Positions 1-5,865 of a DNA stretch of 9,379 nt are shown here, one piece after another (position 1 is the stretch's first letter; every line of letters starts with the position of its first letter). The translations under genes and the position numbers were made by a program. The stretch is taken from the NCBI GenBank assembly GCA_012511315.1, contig JAAZGI010000419.1, positions 1 through 9,379 on the forward strand, in the 5' to 3' direction. Source of the DNA: Clostridium sp. GTDB lineage: Bacteria > Bacillota > Clostridia > Clostridiales > Clostridiaceae. The notes beneath the pieces are model-generated. The model ran no database searches and was not told the origin of the DNA. It was given only the letters and a program-made list of their open reading frames with translations.

Positions 1-79
1 AAATTGCCAACAGCCAAACCCACCACTTTTTATAAAATGGTTTCTTTACTTTTTCCTTCTGCTTTTTTCTTGTCTTCAT
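1..79 (-). CDS. N-terminus of a small lysine-rich membrane-anchored protein (partial)
   Basis: An ATG at 77-79 on the minus strand opens a reading frame of 26 codons that leaves the window at its left edge. A near-perfect ribosome binding site lies 5 bases upstream, which makes this start credible. The visible protein begins with a basic stretch (MKTRKKQKEKVKK), then PFYKKWWVWLLAI. A lysine-rich head followed by a double tryptophan and hydrophobic residues is typical of Firmicute proteins with one N-terminal membrane anchor, such as small secreted or lipoprotein-like proteins with a C-terminal extracellular domain. The family cannot be named from 26 residues. The rlmH terminator separates it from the operon upstream, so it is probably transcribed on its own. 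I found no convincing promoter in 93-231. Confidence 0.7.
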   Translation of the reverse strand, partial: MKTRKKQKEKVKKPFYKKWWVWLLAI

Positions 80-84
80 GATTT

Positions 85-92
85 CCCTCCTC
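85..92 (-). promoter_or_regulatory. Ribosome binding site of the left-edge partial gene
   Basis: The minus strand reads GAGGAGGG, an almost complete match to the 16S rRNA anti-Shine-Dalgarno sequence, 5 bases before the ATG at 79. It is the main reason for accepting the truncated reading frame as a gene. Confidence 0.75.
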
Positions 93-231
93 TTTTATTA
101 GACCTTACCACTTGATTACACCTTTGCAAAGATTTACCTGAGTTTCGTTTAAGTATGGTCTTAATTTGCTTTCATATTAATTATTCCTAATCAATTTAGA
201 ATCAACTTTCGAGATCCCTTAAGAATCAATG

Positions 232-269
232 AAAAAACATCCTGAAAACTTAAGGCTGTAATCAGGATG
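232..269 (-). terminator. Rho-independent terminator of the murA-walJ-rlmH operon
   Basis: On the minus strand an 8-bp perfect stem (CATCCTGA at 269-262 with TCAGGATG at 245-238) encloses a 16-base loop and is followed directly by six T residues (237-232). It starts 18 bases after the rlmH stop codon, as expected for the end of this operon. Confidence 0.85.
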
Positions 270-287
270 CGTTCTATTATTTTTATT

Positions 288-746
288 TTAAAGATATAAA
301 GCCAATGCTTCCAGCAGAGCAATGCGGAAAAGTTGGTGAGGATAGGTTAAATGGGAAAAAGAAATTCGATGCTTGGCCTGTCTTTTCAAAGATTCGTGGA
401 TTCCATTGGACCCACCAATGATTAAAACTAAGTCAGTTTGACCTATATCCTGCATTTTGGTACGTACTGCGGCAAAAAAATCTGGTTTTGCCGGTTTGCC
501 ATTAATATCTAAGCAAATAAGGCGCGCATTTTTAGGAATCTTCTCCCGAATTCGAGTCGCCTCCATCGCCAAGGCACTTTGAATTTGTCCTTGGCTAGCT
601 TGCTCATTTAAAGGCTCCTCATTAAACTCGATAATTTGGCAACTGTTGATTCCATTTTTCCGAACTAAGCTAGCCACTAAATCCCTTTGAGCATCTTTCA
701 GATAATTTTCTTTTAAAGTCCCTAAACAAAGTAGATGAATCGTCAT
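288..746 (-). CDS. rlmH: 23S rRNA (pseudouridine1915-N3)-methyltransferase RlmH, C-terminally shortened
   Basis: RlmH is a small SPOUT-fold methyltransferase that uses S-adenosylmethionine to methylate pseudouridine 1915 in helix 69 of 23S rRNA on assembled ribosomes. Visible family signatures are the N-terminal MTIHLLCLGTLKENYL strand and helix, LICLDINGKP in the middle, the knot glycine motif LVLIIGGSNGI, and RISFSHLTYPHQLFRIALLE. Characterised members are about 155-160 residues; this one has 152 and ends in EALALYL. The usual tail after the final glutamate (LYRA followed by a PYH-type ending) is missing. In known RlmH dimers the tail of one subunit helps build the active site of the other, so activity may be altered. 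It is the last gene of the operon, starting 6 bases after the SEC-C gene ends, with only a weak ribosome binding site. The family assignment is secure; full function is not. Confidence 0.93.
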   Translation of the reverse strand: MTIHLLCLGTLKENYLKDAQRDLVASLVRKNGINSCQIIEFNEEPLNEQASQGQIQSALAMEATRIREKIPKNARLICLDINGKPAKPDFFAAVRTKMQDIGQTDLVLIIGGSNGIHESLKRQAKHRISFSHLTYPHQLFRIALLEALALYL

Positions 747-752
747 CTGCTT

Positions 753-1271
753 TTAGTTGGTGGCTTGATTGCCTTTAGCACCATGACACTTCTTGTACTT
801 TTTGCCAGAACCGCAAGGACATGGATCATTGCGTCCAATCTTCTCCTCATTACGAACTGTTTTTGAATCATTTAAATTCTTTTTGATTTCTTTGCGTTTT
901 TCTTCTGAAAAGATGGAGTCCCACTGAGGCAGGGTATAAAGATAATCCGCTTTCACATCGAGCATATTGAAATAAAGTTTTTCCAAGTCGATATTCATCT
1001 CAACATCGCTGTTTTCATCCATTGATTCCAGGTCTAAAGTTTCGGTAAGGGATTCATTAATGCCATCCAAAAAACCCATGATAAACTGCGGCGTTGTATC
1101 CATTTCTTCACCAAAGCTGCTAATCTTAAATTTTAAAGTTTCATTGGCATTTGCCAAGACTTTCCGATAAATTCTCTCTTCCACTGCTGAGTATTCAGCC
1201 CAAAATGCTTTTTCCCCTTTTGTTTGCACAAAATCTACGACCAATTCGGTCCATTCATTATATAAGCTCAT
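753..1271 (-). CDS. SEC-C metal-binding motif protein
   Basis: The 172-residue product ends in a textbook SEC-C motif, [19 protein letters not shown] (residues 146-164), with zinc-ligand spacing C-x-C-x8-C-H (C151, C153, C162, H163). This short zinc knuckle is best known from the SecA C-terminus, where it binds SecB and ribosomes, but it also occurs on many unrelated proteins. The first 140 residues are acidic and look helical, with no motif I can name; they do not resemble SecA. The frame is open back to a GTG at 1331, but I chose the ATG at 1269-1271: GAAAGG stands 9 bases before it, while the GTG has no ribosome binding site and its extension overlaps a better-looking small ORF. The gene lies between walJ and rlmH in one operon. 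A role with the ribosome or protein export is possible but is only inference from the motif and from the RlmH neighbour. Confidence 0.85.
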   Translation of the reverse strand: MSLYNEWTELVVDFVQTKGEKAFWAEYSAVEERIYRKVLANANETLKFKISSFGEEMDTTPQFIMGFLDGINESLTETLDLESMDENSDVEMNIDLEKLYFNMLDVKADYLYTLPQWDSIFSEEKRKEIKKNLNDSKTVRNEEKIGRNDPCPCGSGKKYKKCHGAKGNQATN

Positions 1272-1280
1272 ATTGATATT

Positions 1281-1286
1281 CCTTTC
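1281..1286 (-). promoter_or_regulatory. Ribosome binding site fixing the SEC-C gene start
   Basis: The minus strand reads GAAAGG 9 bases before the ATG at 1271. No comparable signal precedes the upstream in-frame GTG at 1331, so this site decides the start. Confidence 0.6.
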
Positions 1287-1290
1287 AATT

Positions 1291-1395
1291 TTACACAAAT
1301 TTTCCCAACCAGTTTCCCAGTTTAGGATCACCTTTTTCTACTAAATCAGAGTACTGTTTTTTTTCGATAGCGTCAAGTCTTCCCGACTTATTCAA
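1291..1395 (-). CDS. Possible 34-residue small protein after walJ
   Basis: A short minus-strand frame opens with TTG at 1393-1395, overlapping the walJ end by 8 bases, and stops with TAA at 1291-1293. An in-frame TGA at 1396-1398 limits it on the left. Its translation looks protein-like rather than random, with RLDAIEKK near the start and [20 protein letters not shown] at the end. It would fill an otherwise unexplained 116-base gap in an operon whose other genes are tightly packed. Against it are the TTG start, the lack of a clear ribosome binding site (only GGTGA directly in front), and the chance of a 34-codon open frame arising by accident. It could be a translationally coupled small protein, a remnant of a lost gene, or chance. 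I do not recognise a family. Confidence 0.3.
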   Translation of the reverse strand: MNKSGRLDAIEKKQYSDLVEKGDPKLGNWLGKFV

Positions 1396-2182
1396 TCACC
1401 GTGTAAGCTGATGGTTTGATTCTGGATGCCAATTTTAATTCAAGATTTCCCGCCGTCCCGATCTCAACGCCAGCCGAGATTAAAATGTTTTCCACTGTCT
1501 TAAAGGCCAATTCTGGTACGTTATTGGTGCCGGATAAATGGCCTAGGATAATCTGACGATGGCGGTCATCTAAAAAGCTCAAAATGGCTGCTGCTGAATC
1601 TTCATTGGAAAGATGTCCTAATTCAGATAGGACTCTACGCTTTAAATCATAGGGATACGGGCCATACTTTAACATTTCTACATCATGATTACTTTCGATT
1701 AAAATCAAATCAGAATCTTTGATTCCTTCCCGAATTTCTTTTGTGAACACACCCATATCTGTAACTGACGACATCATTTTTCCAGCTCGATCTTCTAGTG
1801 TAAATCCAATACAAGAAGCTGCATCATGAGGCACTCGAAAACTACGGACATTAAAATCACCGATGGAGGCTTCACCATTTAAAATTCGTCTATTTTCCGG
1901 AGCAATCTTGCCTAAGTTTCTCTCCATGGCGGCCCAAGTCTTCTCATTCGCATAAATGGGAATGTTAAACTTTCGGGACATGATACCTGCACCTCGGGTA
2001 TGATCCCCATGTTCATGGCTAATGAGAATGCCTTTAACATCTGATGCTTTTTCACCGATTGAATCGATCGCCCCTGTTAAAGCTTTCCCGGTACACCCAG
2101 CATCTATTAATAGGCTGGTATTTTGGCTTTGAACAAATAGAGAGTTGCCAGAAGATCCTGAAAAAAGAGAACAAAATTTCAT
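1388..2182 (-). CDS. walJ: WalJ/YycJ-type metallo-beta-lactamase-fold hydrolase
   Basis: The 264-residue product is a metallo-beta-lactamase-fold protein of the WalJ (YycJ) family, a cytoplasmic hydrolase linked in Firmicutes to the WalRK cell-envelope regulon and to coordination of division with replication; biochemically it is related to exonucleases. The start FCSLFSGSSGNSLFV is diagnostic. Metal-site residues are visible as SHEHGDH (55-61), PHD (118-120), TD (141-142) and the closing GHLSGTN (214-220), where this branch has the usual H-x-S/T arrangement. Length is normal for the family. Its ATG overlaps the murA stop as TAATG, so translation is probably coupled to murA. No walR or walK gene is present in the window, so only the family and not a Wal operon is shown here. 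Confidence 0.93.
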   Translation of the reverse strand: MKFCSLFSGSSGNSLFVQSQNTSLLIDAGCTGKALTGAIDSIGEKASDVKGILISHEHGDHTRGAGIMSRKFNIPIYANEKTWAAMERNLGKIAPENRRILNGEASIGDFNVRSFRVPHDAASCIGFTLEDRAGKMMSSVTDMGVFTKEIREGIKDSDLILIESNHDVEMLKYGPYPYDLKRRVLSELGHLSNEDSAAAILSFLDDRHRQIILGHLSGTNNVPELAFKTVENILISAGVEIGTAGNLELKLASRIKPSAYTVIE

Positions 2183-3435
2183 TACTCTTCAACCCTTATG
2201 ATGTCGGCGCCCAAGGCTTGGAATTTTTCTTCAATATGAGGATATCCCCGATCAATATGTTCAATTTCATAGACTTCGGTCGTTCCTTGAGCCATTAACC
2301 CAGCAATCACCAAAGCTGCTCCTGCCCGCAAATCCGTTGCATTAACTTTAGTTCCTCTTAAAAAAGGAACGCCCTCGATGGTGGCAATCCGTTCTGTATA
2401 TACAGCCAAGGCCCCCATTTTATTCAATTCATCCAAATGCATAAACCGGCTCTCGTAGATACTTTCATTCACCGTTGATCGACCTTCAGCAATGGTCATC
2501 ACAGCAGTCATGGGTTGTTGAACATCTGTTGGAAAGCCTGGGTAGGCCAAGGTTTTTACATTGCAGCTTTTTAATCGTTTATTGGAACGAACAATCACGC
2601 TATCATCCCGTTCATCAATCTCAACGCCCATTTCTAGTAGCTTTGCTGAAATGGATTCTAAATGTTTTGGTATCACATTGGTAATTTCAACCTCACCACC
2701 ACATCCTGCAACAGCCAGCATATATGTAGCTGCTTCGATTTGGTCGGGGATAACGGAATAACTACAACCTTTTAGGCTCTTCACACCATTGATTCGTATC
2801 ACGTCGGTACCTGCGCCCTTAATGTCGGCTCCCATGGTATTTAAAAAGTTGGCTAAGTCTACTACGTGGGGCTCTCTGGCCGCATTTTCTAAAATCGTCT
2901 GACCATCTGCCATGGTGGCAGCCAGCATCACATTAATGGTCGCTCCTACTGTGACTACGTCAAAGAAAACATGGGCGCCTTTCAGATGTTCACTATGTGA
3001 GACCGTGGCACCATCTTTAACTTCAACCGTCGCCCCTAAGGACTCAAAACCTTTCAAATGTTGATCAATGGGTCTAGCCCCGATAGGGCAACCTCCTTGA
3101 AGGTCGACTACTGACTGACCAAAACGAGCTAAGAGGGCCCCGATCAAATAGTAAGAACCGCGCATTGAACGAACCTCTTCAGTTCTTGCATCCGTTCTGT
3201 GGACGCCTCTAGGATCTATGGTTAAAGATTTACCTTCTCGTGTTACTTCACAGCCTAGATGCTCCAATATTTTTATATATGATTTTACATCGGCAATATC
3301 CGGTACGTTATCAAGTACGCAGATTCCCGACGACATTAATACAGCCGGTAAAATAGCCACTGCCGCATTTTTTGCACCATTGATATCCACCGTGCCATAT
3401 AATTTATTTCCACCATTAATTACAAACTTTTTCAT
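2182..3435 (-). CDS. murA: UDP-N-acetylglucosamine 1-carboxyvinyltransferase (MurA)
   Basis: MurA transfers enolpyruvate from phosphoenolpyruvate to UDP-GlcNAc, the first committed step of peptidoglycan synthesis in the cytoplasm. The 417-residue length is standard for this inside-out alpha/beta barrel family. The substrate-binding K22-N23 pair lies in INGAKNAAV. The mobile loop [13 protein letters not shown] carries the catalytic cysteine C116 and R121. D304 sits in GFPTDVQQP, and late arginines lie in ATDLRAG (R370) and DRGYPH (R396). Because the loop residue is cysteine and not aspartate, the enzyme should be a fosfomycin target. Firmicutes often carry two MurA paralogues and I cannot tell which type this is. 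AGGTGA lies 4 bases before the ATG, and an extended -10 promoter lies about 55 bases upstream. It heads the operon that continues into walJ and rlmH. Confidence 0.97.
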   Translation of the reverse strand: MKKFVINGGNKLYGTVDINGAKNAAVAILPAVLMSSGICVLDNVPDIADVKSYIKILEHLGCEVTREGKSLTIDPRGVHRTDARTEEVRSMRGSYYLIGALLARFGQSVVDLQGGCPIGARPIDQHLKGFESLGATVEVKDGATVSHSEHLKGAHVFFDVVTVGATINVMLAATMADGQTILENAAREPHVVDLANFLNTMGADIKGAGTDVIRINGVKSLKGCSYSVIPDQIEAATYMLAVAGCGGEVEITNVIPKHLESISAKLLEMGVEIDERDDSVIVRSNKRLKSCNVKTLAYPGFPTDVQQPMTAVMTIAEGRSTVNESIYESRFMHLDELNKMGALAVYTERIATIEGVPFLRGTKVNATDLRAGAALVIAGLMAQGTTEVYEIEHIDRGYPHIEEKFQALGADIIRVEE

Positions 3436-3489
3436 TTCATCACCTGTTACCTATCCTGATCCAATAGTATTCAACTATATCGATTATTC

Positions 3490-3498
3490 ATTATATCA
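3490..3498 (-). promoter_or_regulatory. Extended -10 promoter for murA
   Basis: The minus strand reads TGATATAAT: a perfect TATAAT with the TG-N extension of sigma-A extended -10 promoters. No good -35 box lies at 17 bases, and a TTAACA lies 20 bases away, which fits reliance on the extended element. Transcription would start near 3483, giving a leader of about 48 bases before the murA ATG. Confidence 0.55.
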
Positions 3499-3529
3499 AA
3501 TATATTGTCTTCATGTGTTAAGAAGCCAT

Positions 3530-3552
3530 TGAACATTTGTTGTTCCTGTTCA
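3530..3552. repeat. Palindrome TGAACA-N11-TGTTCA between divergent promoters
   Basis: Perfect 6-base half-sites at 3530-3535 and 3547-3552 are separated by 11 bases. The element sits between the murA promoter (about 35 bases upstream of its -10) and the promoter of the plus-strand unit. The shape suits an operator for a dimeric regulator, but a 6-bp inverted repeat can occur by chance and no regulator gene is nearby. Confidence 0.3.
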
Positions 3553-3626
3553 TAATTCCATGAATTTAAGCATTTATTTTCAAGTTTCTATAGTTTAGCC
3601 CTTTCTGTCCCACCAACCAATGGCTG

Positions 3627-3635
3627 TGATATAAT
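3627..3635 (+). promoter_or_regulatory. Extended -10 promoter for the LigT-like/dUTPase unit
   Basis: TGATATAAT on the plus strand is the same nine bases as the murA promoter on the other strand. No recognisable -35 lies at normal spacing. The expected start near 3642 leaves a leader of about 53 bases that contains the hairpin at 3658-3680. Confidence 0.55.
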
Positions 3636-3657
3636 AAAATTTATAGAGAACTGCTTA

Positions 3658-3680
3658 CCGTAGAACTTTTAAAGCTACGG
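3658..3680 (+). promoter_or_regulatory. Leader hairpin before the LigT-like gene
   Basis: CCGTAG (3658-3663) and CTACGG (3675-3680) form a perfect 6-bp stem over an 11-base loop directly before the ribosome binding site GAAAGGAAAG. There is no T-run after it, so it is not a terminator. It could affect mRNA stability or ribosome access; its function is not known. Confidence 0.35.
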
Positions 3681-3694
3681 GAAAGGAAAGAGAC

Positions 3695-4237
3695 ATGCGT
3701 TACTATCTTGTAGCTGTACTGGATAAAGATTCCAATAAAGAACTAGACCGTATCCAGCGGCCCTTACACAAAAAAGGTAAACATTATAAAAAATCCCCAT
3801 ATATTTCAATCCCCATCGATAGCGTTGAAAACCCGGATCTTAAGTTGTTGGAAAAAACCTTGAGAGACTTGCTCAAGCCCTTCCGTTATTTCCATGTCAA
3901 TATTAGTGGTAAATACATCAATCTAGCTGATGAGCGTATCACAGGATTACCCGTTAGCAATTTTGGCTATATAAAAAAAATCCAGCGACACCTTAATGAC
4001 TATATGACTTTACATGGTTTTAAAGTTGGCGAAGAGCGTGATGAAGATCAGGATTTCATCCTGTCTTTGTCCCAGGATCGCATTCCCAAGGAATTGGAAA
4101 ATTCTAATAATCTTTTCAATACTCCTGATAATTACCGAAAGTTTTTAGTCGACCGAATTGAGCTTTGGAAATCCATGAATGCAAAAAAAGGGTCGATCGT
4201 TTTTTCAATTCCTTTAAAAAACCCTAATATTTTATAA
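3695..4237 (+). CDS. Divergent LigT/2H-phosphoesterase-fold-like protein, catalytic histidines absent
   Basis: The 180-residue product cannot be assigned with confidence, but its layout follows the LigT (2'-5' RNA ligase/2H phosphoesterase) fold. It has an N-terminal strand YYLVAVLD, a helix, a strand in the position of the first HxT motif (YISI, residues 36-39), a helix LLEKTLRDLLKPF, strands FRYFHVNISGKYINL, a helix IKKIQRHLNDYMTLHGF, and a strand in the position of the second motif (ILSL, 122-125). In active family members both motifs read H-x-T/S. Here the histidines are replaced by Y36 and I122, while serines remain at both third positions. If the alignment is right, this is a binding protein or a dead enzyme. 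There is no signal peptide or membrane segment. A strong ribosome binding site (AAGGA, 3684-3688) supports the ATG. The dUTPase gene follows after 64 bases with no terminator, so the two are probably co-transcribed. Confidence 0.85.
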   Translation: MRYYLVAVLDKDSNKELDRIQRPLHKKGKHYKKSPYISIPIDSVENPDLKLLEKTLRDLLKPFRYFHVNISGKYINLADERITGLPVSNFGYIKKIQRHLNDYMTLHGFKVGEERDEDQDFILSLSQDRIPKELENSNNLFNTPDNYRKFLVDRIELWKSMNAKKGSIVFSIPLKNPNIL

Positions 4238-4285
4238 AGGGATACTTTAATCACCACCTAAGGATTTTAATCTATTATCAACTTG

Positions 4286-4293
4286 AAAGGCGG
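4286..4293 (+). promoter_or_regulatory. Ribosome binding site fixing the TTG start of the dUTPase
   Basis: AAAGGCGG lies 8 bases before the TTG at 4302. An in-frame TGA at 4284-4286 rules out any start further upstream, and the next in-frame ATG is far inside the gene, so TTG is the start. Confidence 0.65.
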
Positions 4294-4301
4294 CATCCAG
4301 A

Positions 4302-4787
4302 TTGGAACTTAACGAACTCTTTGCAGTTCAAAAAATATTAAATGAACGAATCATCAAGGAGCATAACCTTGATCCAAAAACCCTGTCGAATAAAAAATTT
4401 CTAGCTTTACTCACTGAGTTAGGTGAACTAGCTAATGAGACTCGCTGCTTTAAATATTGGAGCACCAAAGACCCTTCTCCCCGCCAAGAAATTTTAGAAG
4501 AGTATGTAGACTGTCTACACTTTATTCTAACACTTGGTTTGGACCAGAATTTTGAAGCTGTTAAACCAACCTACCAGACTCAGTCCCTTGATCTTACCAC
4601 TCATTTTATTCATCTTTTTCACGCTGTCAACACCTTGCATTCTGCTTCATCCATGATGGCTTACACAACCTTATTTAATGCTTTTTTTGCTTTGGGAGCT
4701 GAACTAGGTTTCACACAGGATGAAGTTCTCTCAGCCTATATGGAAAAAAATAAAATCAATCACCAGCGCCAAGATGCGCATTATTAA
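4302..4787 (+). CDS. dUTP diphosphatase, all-alpha (dimeric dUTPase-type) family
   Basis: The product (161 residues) belongs to the all-alpha NTP pyrophosphohydrolases of the dUTPase_2 type, which hydrolyse dUTP to dUMP and pyrophosphate, keeping uracil out of DNA and supplying dTMP synthesis. These are unrelated to the trimeric beta-barrel dUTPases. Visible motifs are the first metal-binding helix LLTELGELANETRCFKYW (E39, E42, E46, then the aromatic KYW) and the second EEYVDCLHFILTLG (E66, E67, D70). The C-terminal YMEKNKINHQRQ is the usual K-x3-N-x2-RQ signature of the family. Translation starts at TTG, which suggests modest expression. The gene shares a unit with the LigT-like gene and ends in a terminator that overlaps its stop codon. 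The DnaD and DnaC-like genes that follow make a DNA-replication role fit well. Confidence 0.88.
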   Translation: MELNELFAVQKILNERIIKEHNLDPKTLSNKKFLALLTELGELANETRCFKYWSTKDPSPRQEILEEYVDCLHFILTLGLDQNFEAVKPTYQTQSLDLTTHFIHLFHAVNTLHSASSMMAYTTLFNAFFALGAELGFTQDEVLSAYMEKNKINHQRQDAHY

Positions 4788-4809
4788 AAGCGGCCTTGGC
4801 CGTTTTTTT
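4786..4809 (+). terminator. Rho-independent terminator after the dUTPase gene
   Basis: CGGCC (4791-4795) and GGCCG (4798-4802) form a compact GC hairpin. It is preceded by AAAAG and followed by seven T residues (4803-4809), so the stem can extend through A-T pairs. It overlaps the stop codon at 4785-4787. Confidence 0.88.
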
Positions 4810-4835
4810 AGTTGAAGTTTTTTGTTGGCTCGAAA

Positions 4836-4844
4836 TGCTATAAT
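4836..4844 (+). promoter_or_regulatory. Extended -10 promoter for the dnaD-dnaC-DUF3841 operon
   Basis: TGCTATAAT has a perfect TATAAT with a TG-N extension, located between the dUTPase terminator and the DnaD-protein start. A TTGAAG at 4812-4817 is too far away (21 bases) to be a normal -35. The leader would be about 30 bases long. Confidence 0.6.
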
Positions 4845-4881
4845 AAAGAGGACAAGCACTTGCAATGAGGAGAATTAAACC

Positions 4882-5865
4882 ATGGGAAAAGTAATCATTA
4901 CCGGTGTCCAGTCCATGACATGGATACCGTCTTATATAATCGAAGAACTACTGCGTGACTCCCCCGGCGATGAATTTAAAATTCTCACCGCTTTATATCA
5001 TGTTGCCCAAAAGACCGGTAGCTTAGAAACAACAGCCATTGCCAAAATTTGCGGTGTTACTGAAATTGATGTAATTTCAGCCTGTGAATATTGGGATGGT
5101 CGAGGTGTTCTAACAATTCTTACCATGGATTCTGCTGGGAACTTGGAACTTGCCTTTAATCCAAATGCAGCACCATTAGATGAAACAGGAGGACGAATCC
5201 AGCCCCCGATTCAAGATTCATCTGAACATTTGAATGACAGCTCTTTCCAAGAGCTTGTTGGCGCTTTGGAAATGGTGATGGGAAAACCCATATCACCGAC
5301 CCTCCTTCGTTTTGTAATGGAATTAAAGGATGACTACCATTTCGATGACGAAGTTATTATGCTACTGTTTAGCTCTTGCACTGGCAAAGAAACCGTGAAT
5401 TACATGGAAAAGGTAGCTATGTCTTGGCGCAAACAGTACGTTCAAACGGCTGAAGATGCCCACTCTTTAATTCGCCGATTTGAAGACCGCTGGCAAACCT
5501 ACCGAGATTTATTTAAGTATATGGGCATGGATCCATCCACCATCTCTGAGCCTCAACAAGAACAGATGAATCGTTGGTTGGATGACTATGGCTTCGACTT
5601 ATCGGTTTTAAAGCACGCTGCCCAACGTTGCATCAATCAACTAGGAAAGGCTGATATGAACTATATCGAAGGAATTTTAAAAAGATGGAGAAATGATGGG
5701 ATTACCTCTGTTGCTGATGCCATAAAAAAAGACAAGGTGGCAAAGGGTGCCCGTAAAGGCGTTCAACCCAAAGATATCACCTCCTTTAATAACTACGAAC
5801 AGCGCAATTATGATTACGACTCCCTTGAAAAAAGCCTACTAGGTTGGAGGGATGACGATGAGTAA
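4882..5865 (+). CDS. DnaD-domain replication protein with two DDBH2 domains
   Basis: The 327-residue product is a DnaD/DnaB-type primosomal protein; this Firmicute family remodels DNA and helps recruit the replicative helicase at oriC or stalled forks. Residues 10-95 form the N-terminal winged-helix-like region, including TTAIAKICGVTEIDVISACEYW. Two DDBH2 domains follow, roughly 122-186 and 207-274, each ending in the characteristic Y-x3-I/V-x3-W motif (NYMEKVAMSW at 173-182, NYIEGILKRW at 260-269). B. subtilis DnaD has one such domain, so the tandem form is longer but is common in Clostridia. The tail ends in a conserved-looking NNYEQRNYDYDSLEKSLL segment. A strong GAGGAGA ribosome binding site lies 8 bases before the ATG. 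The gene overlaps the helicase-loader gene by 8 bases, implying coupled synthesis of the two partners. Confidence 0.92.
   Translation: MGKVIITGVQSMTWIPSYIIEELLRDSPGDEFKILTALYHVAQKTGSLETTAIAKICGVTEIDVISACEYWDGRGVLTILTMDSAGNLELAFNPNAAPLDETGGRIQPPIQDSSEHLNDSSFQELVGALEMVMGKPISPTLLRFVMELKDDYHFDDEVIMLLFSSCTGKETVNYMEKVAMSWRKQYVQTAEDAHSLIRRFEDRWQTYRDLFKYMGMDPSTISEPQQEQMNRWLDDYGFDLSVLKHAAQRCINQLGKADMNYIEGILKRWRNDGITSVADAIKKDKVAKGARKGVQPKDITSFNNYEQRNYDYDSLEKSLLGWRDDDE
5846..5850 (+). promoter_or_regulatory. Ribosome binding site fixing the helicase-loader start
   Basis: GGAGG is 7 bases before the ATG at 5858 but only 1 base before the alternative in-frame ATG at 5852, so 5858 is the likely start. The site lies inside the end of the DnaD-protein gene. 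Confidence 0.75.

Noticed and set aside
122..131. CTTTGCAAAG palindrome, and the nearby TTAAG-N6-CTTAA at 149-164, upstream of the left-edge gene
   Set aside because: Short, AT-rich inverted repeats of this size are expected by chance and match no operator that I recognise.
1272..1331. GTG-started 20-residue extension of the SEC-C protein
   Set aside because: No ribosome binding site precedes the GTG, while the ATG at 1271 has GAAAGG at good spacing; the extension shows no recognisable motif.
2044..2761. Plus-strand frames opposite walJ and murA
   Set aside because: They lie antisense to two confidently identified genes, lack ribosome binding sites and have no recognisable motifs.
3218..3532. 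104-residue plus-strand frame covering the murA start and its promoter
   Set aside because: It is antisense to the conserved MurA N-terminus and crosses the murA promoter; composition is not protein-like.
3531..3545. LexA/SOS-box-like GAAC-N4-GTTG
   Set aside because: The second half-site and flanking bases do not match the Firmicute GAAC-N4-GTTC consensus, and neither divergent gene is a typical SOS gene.
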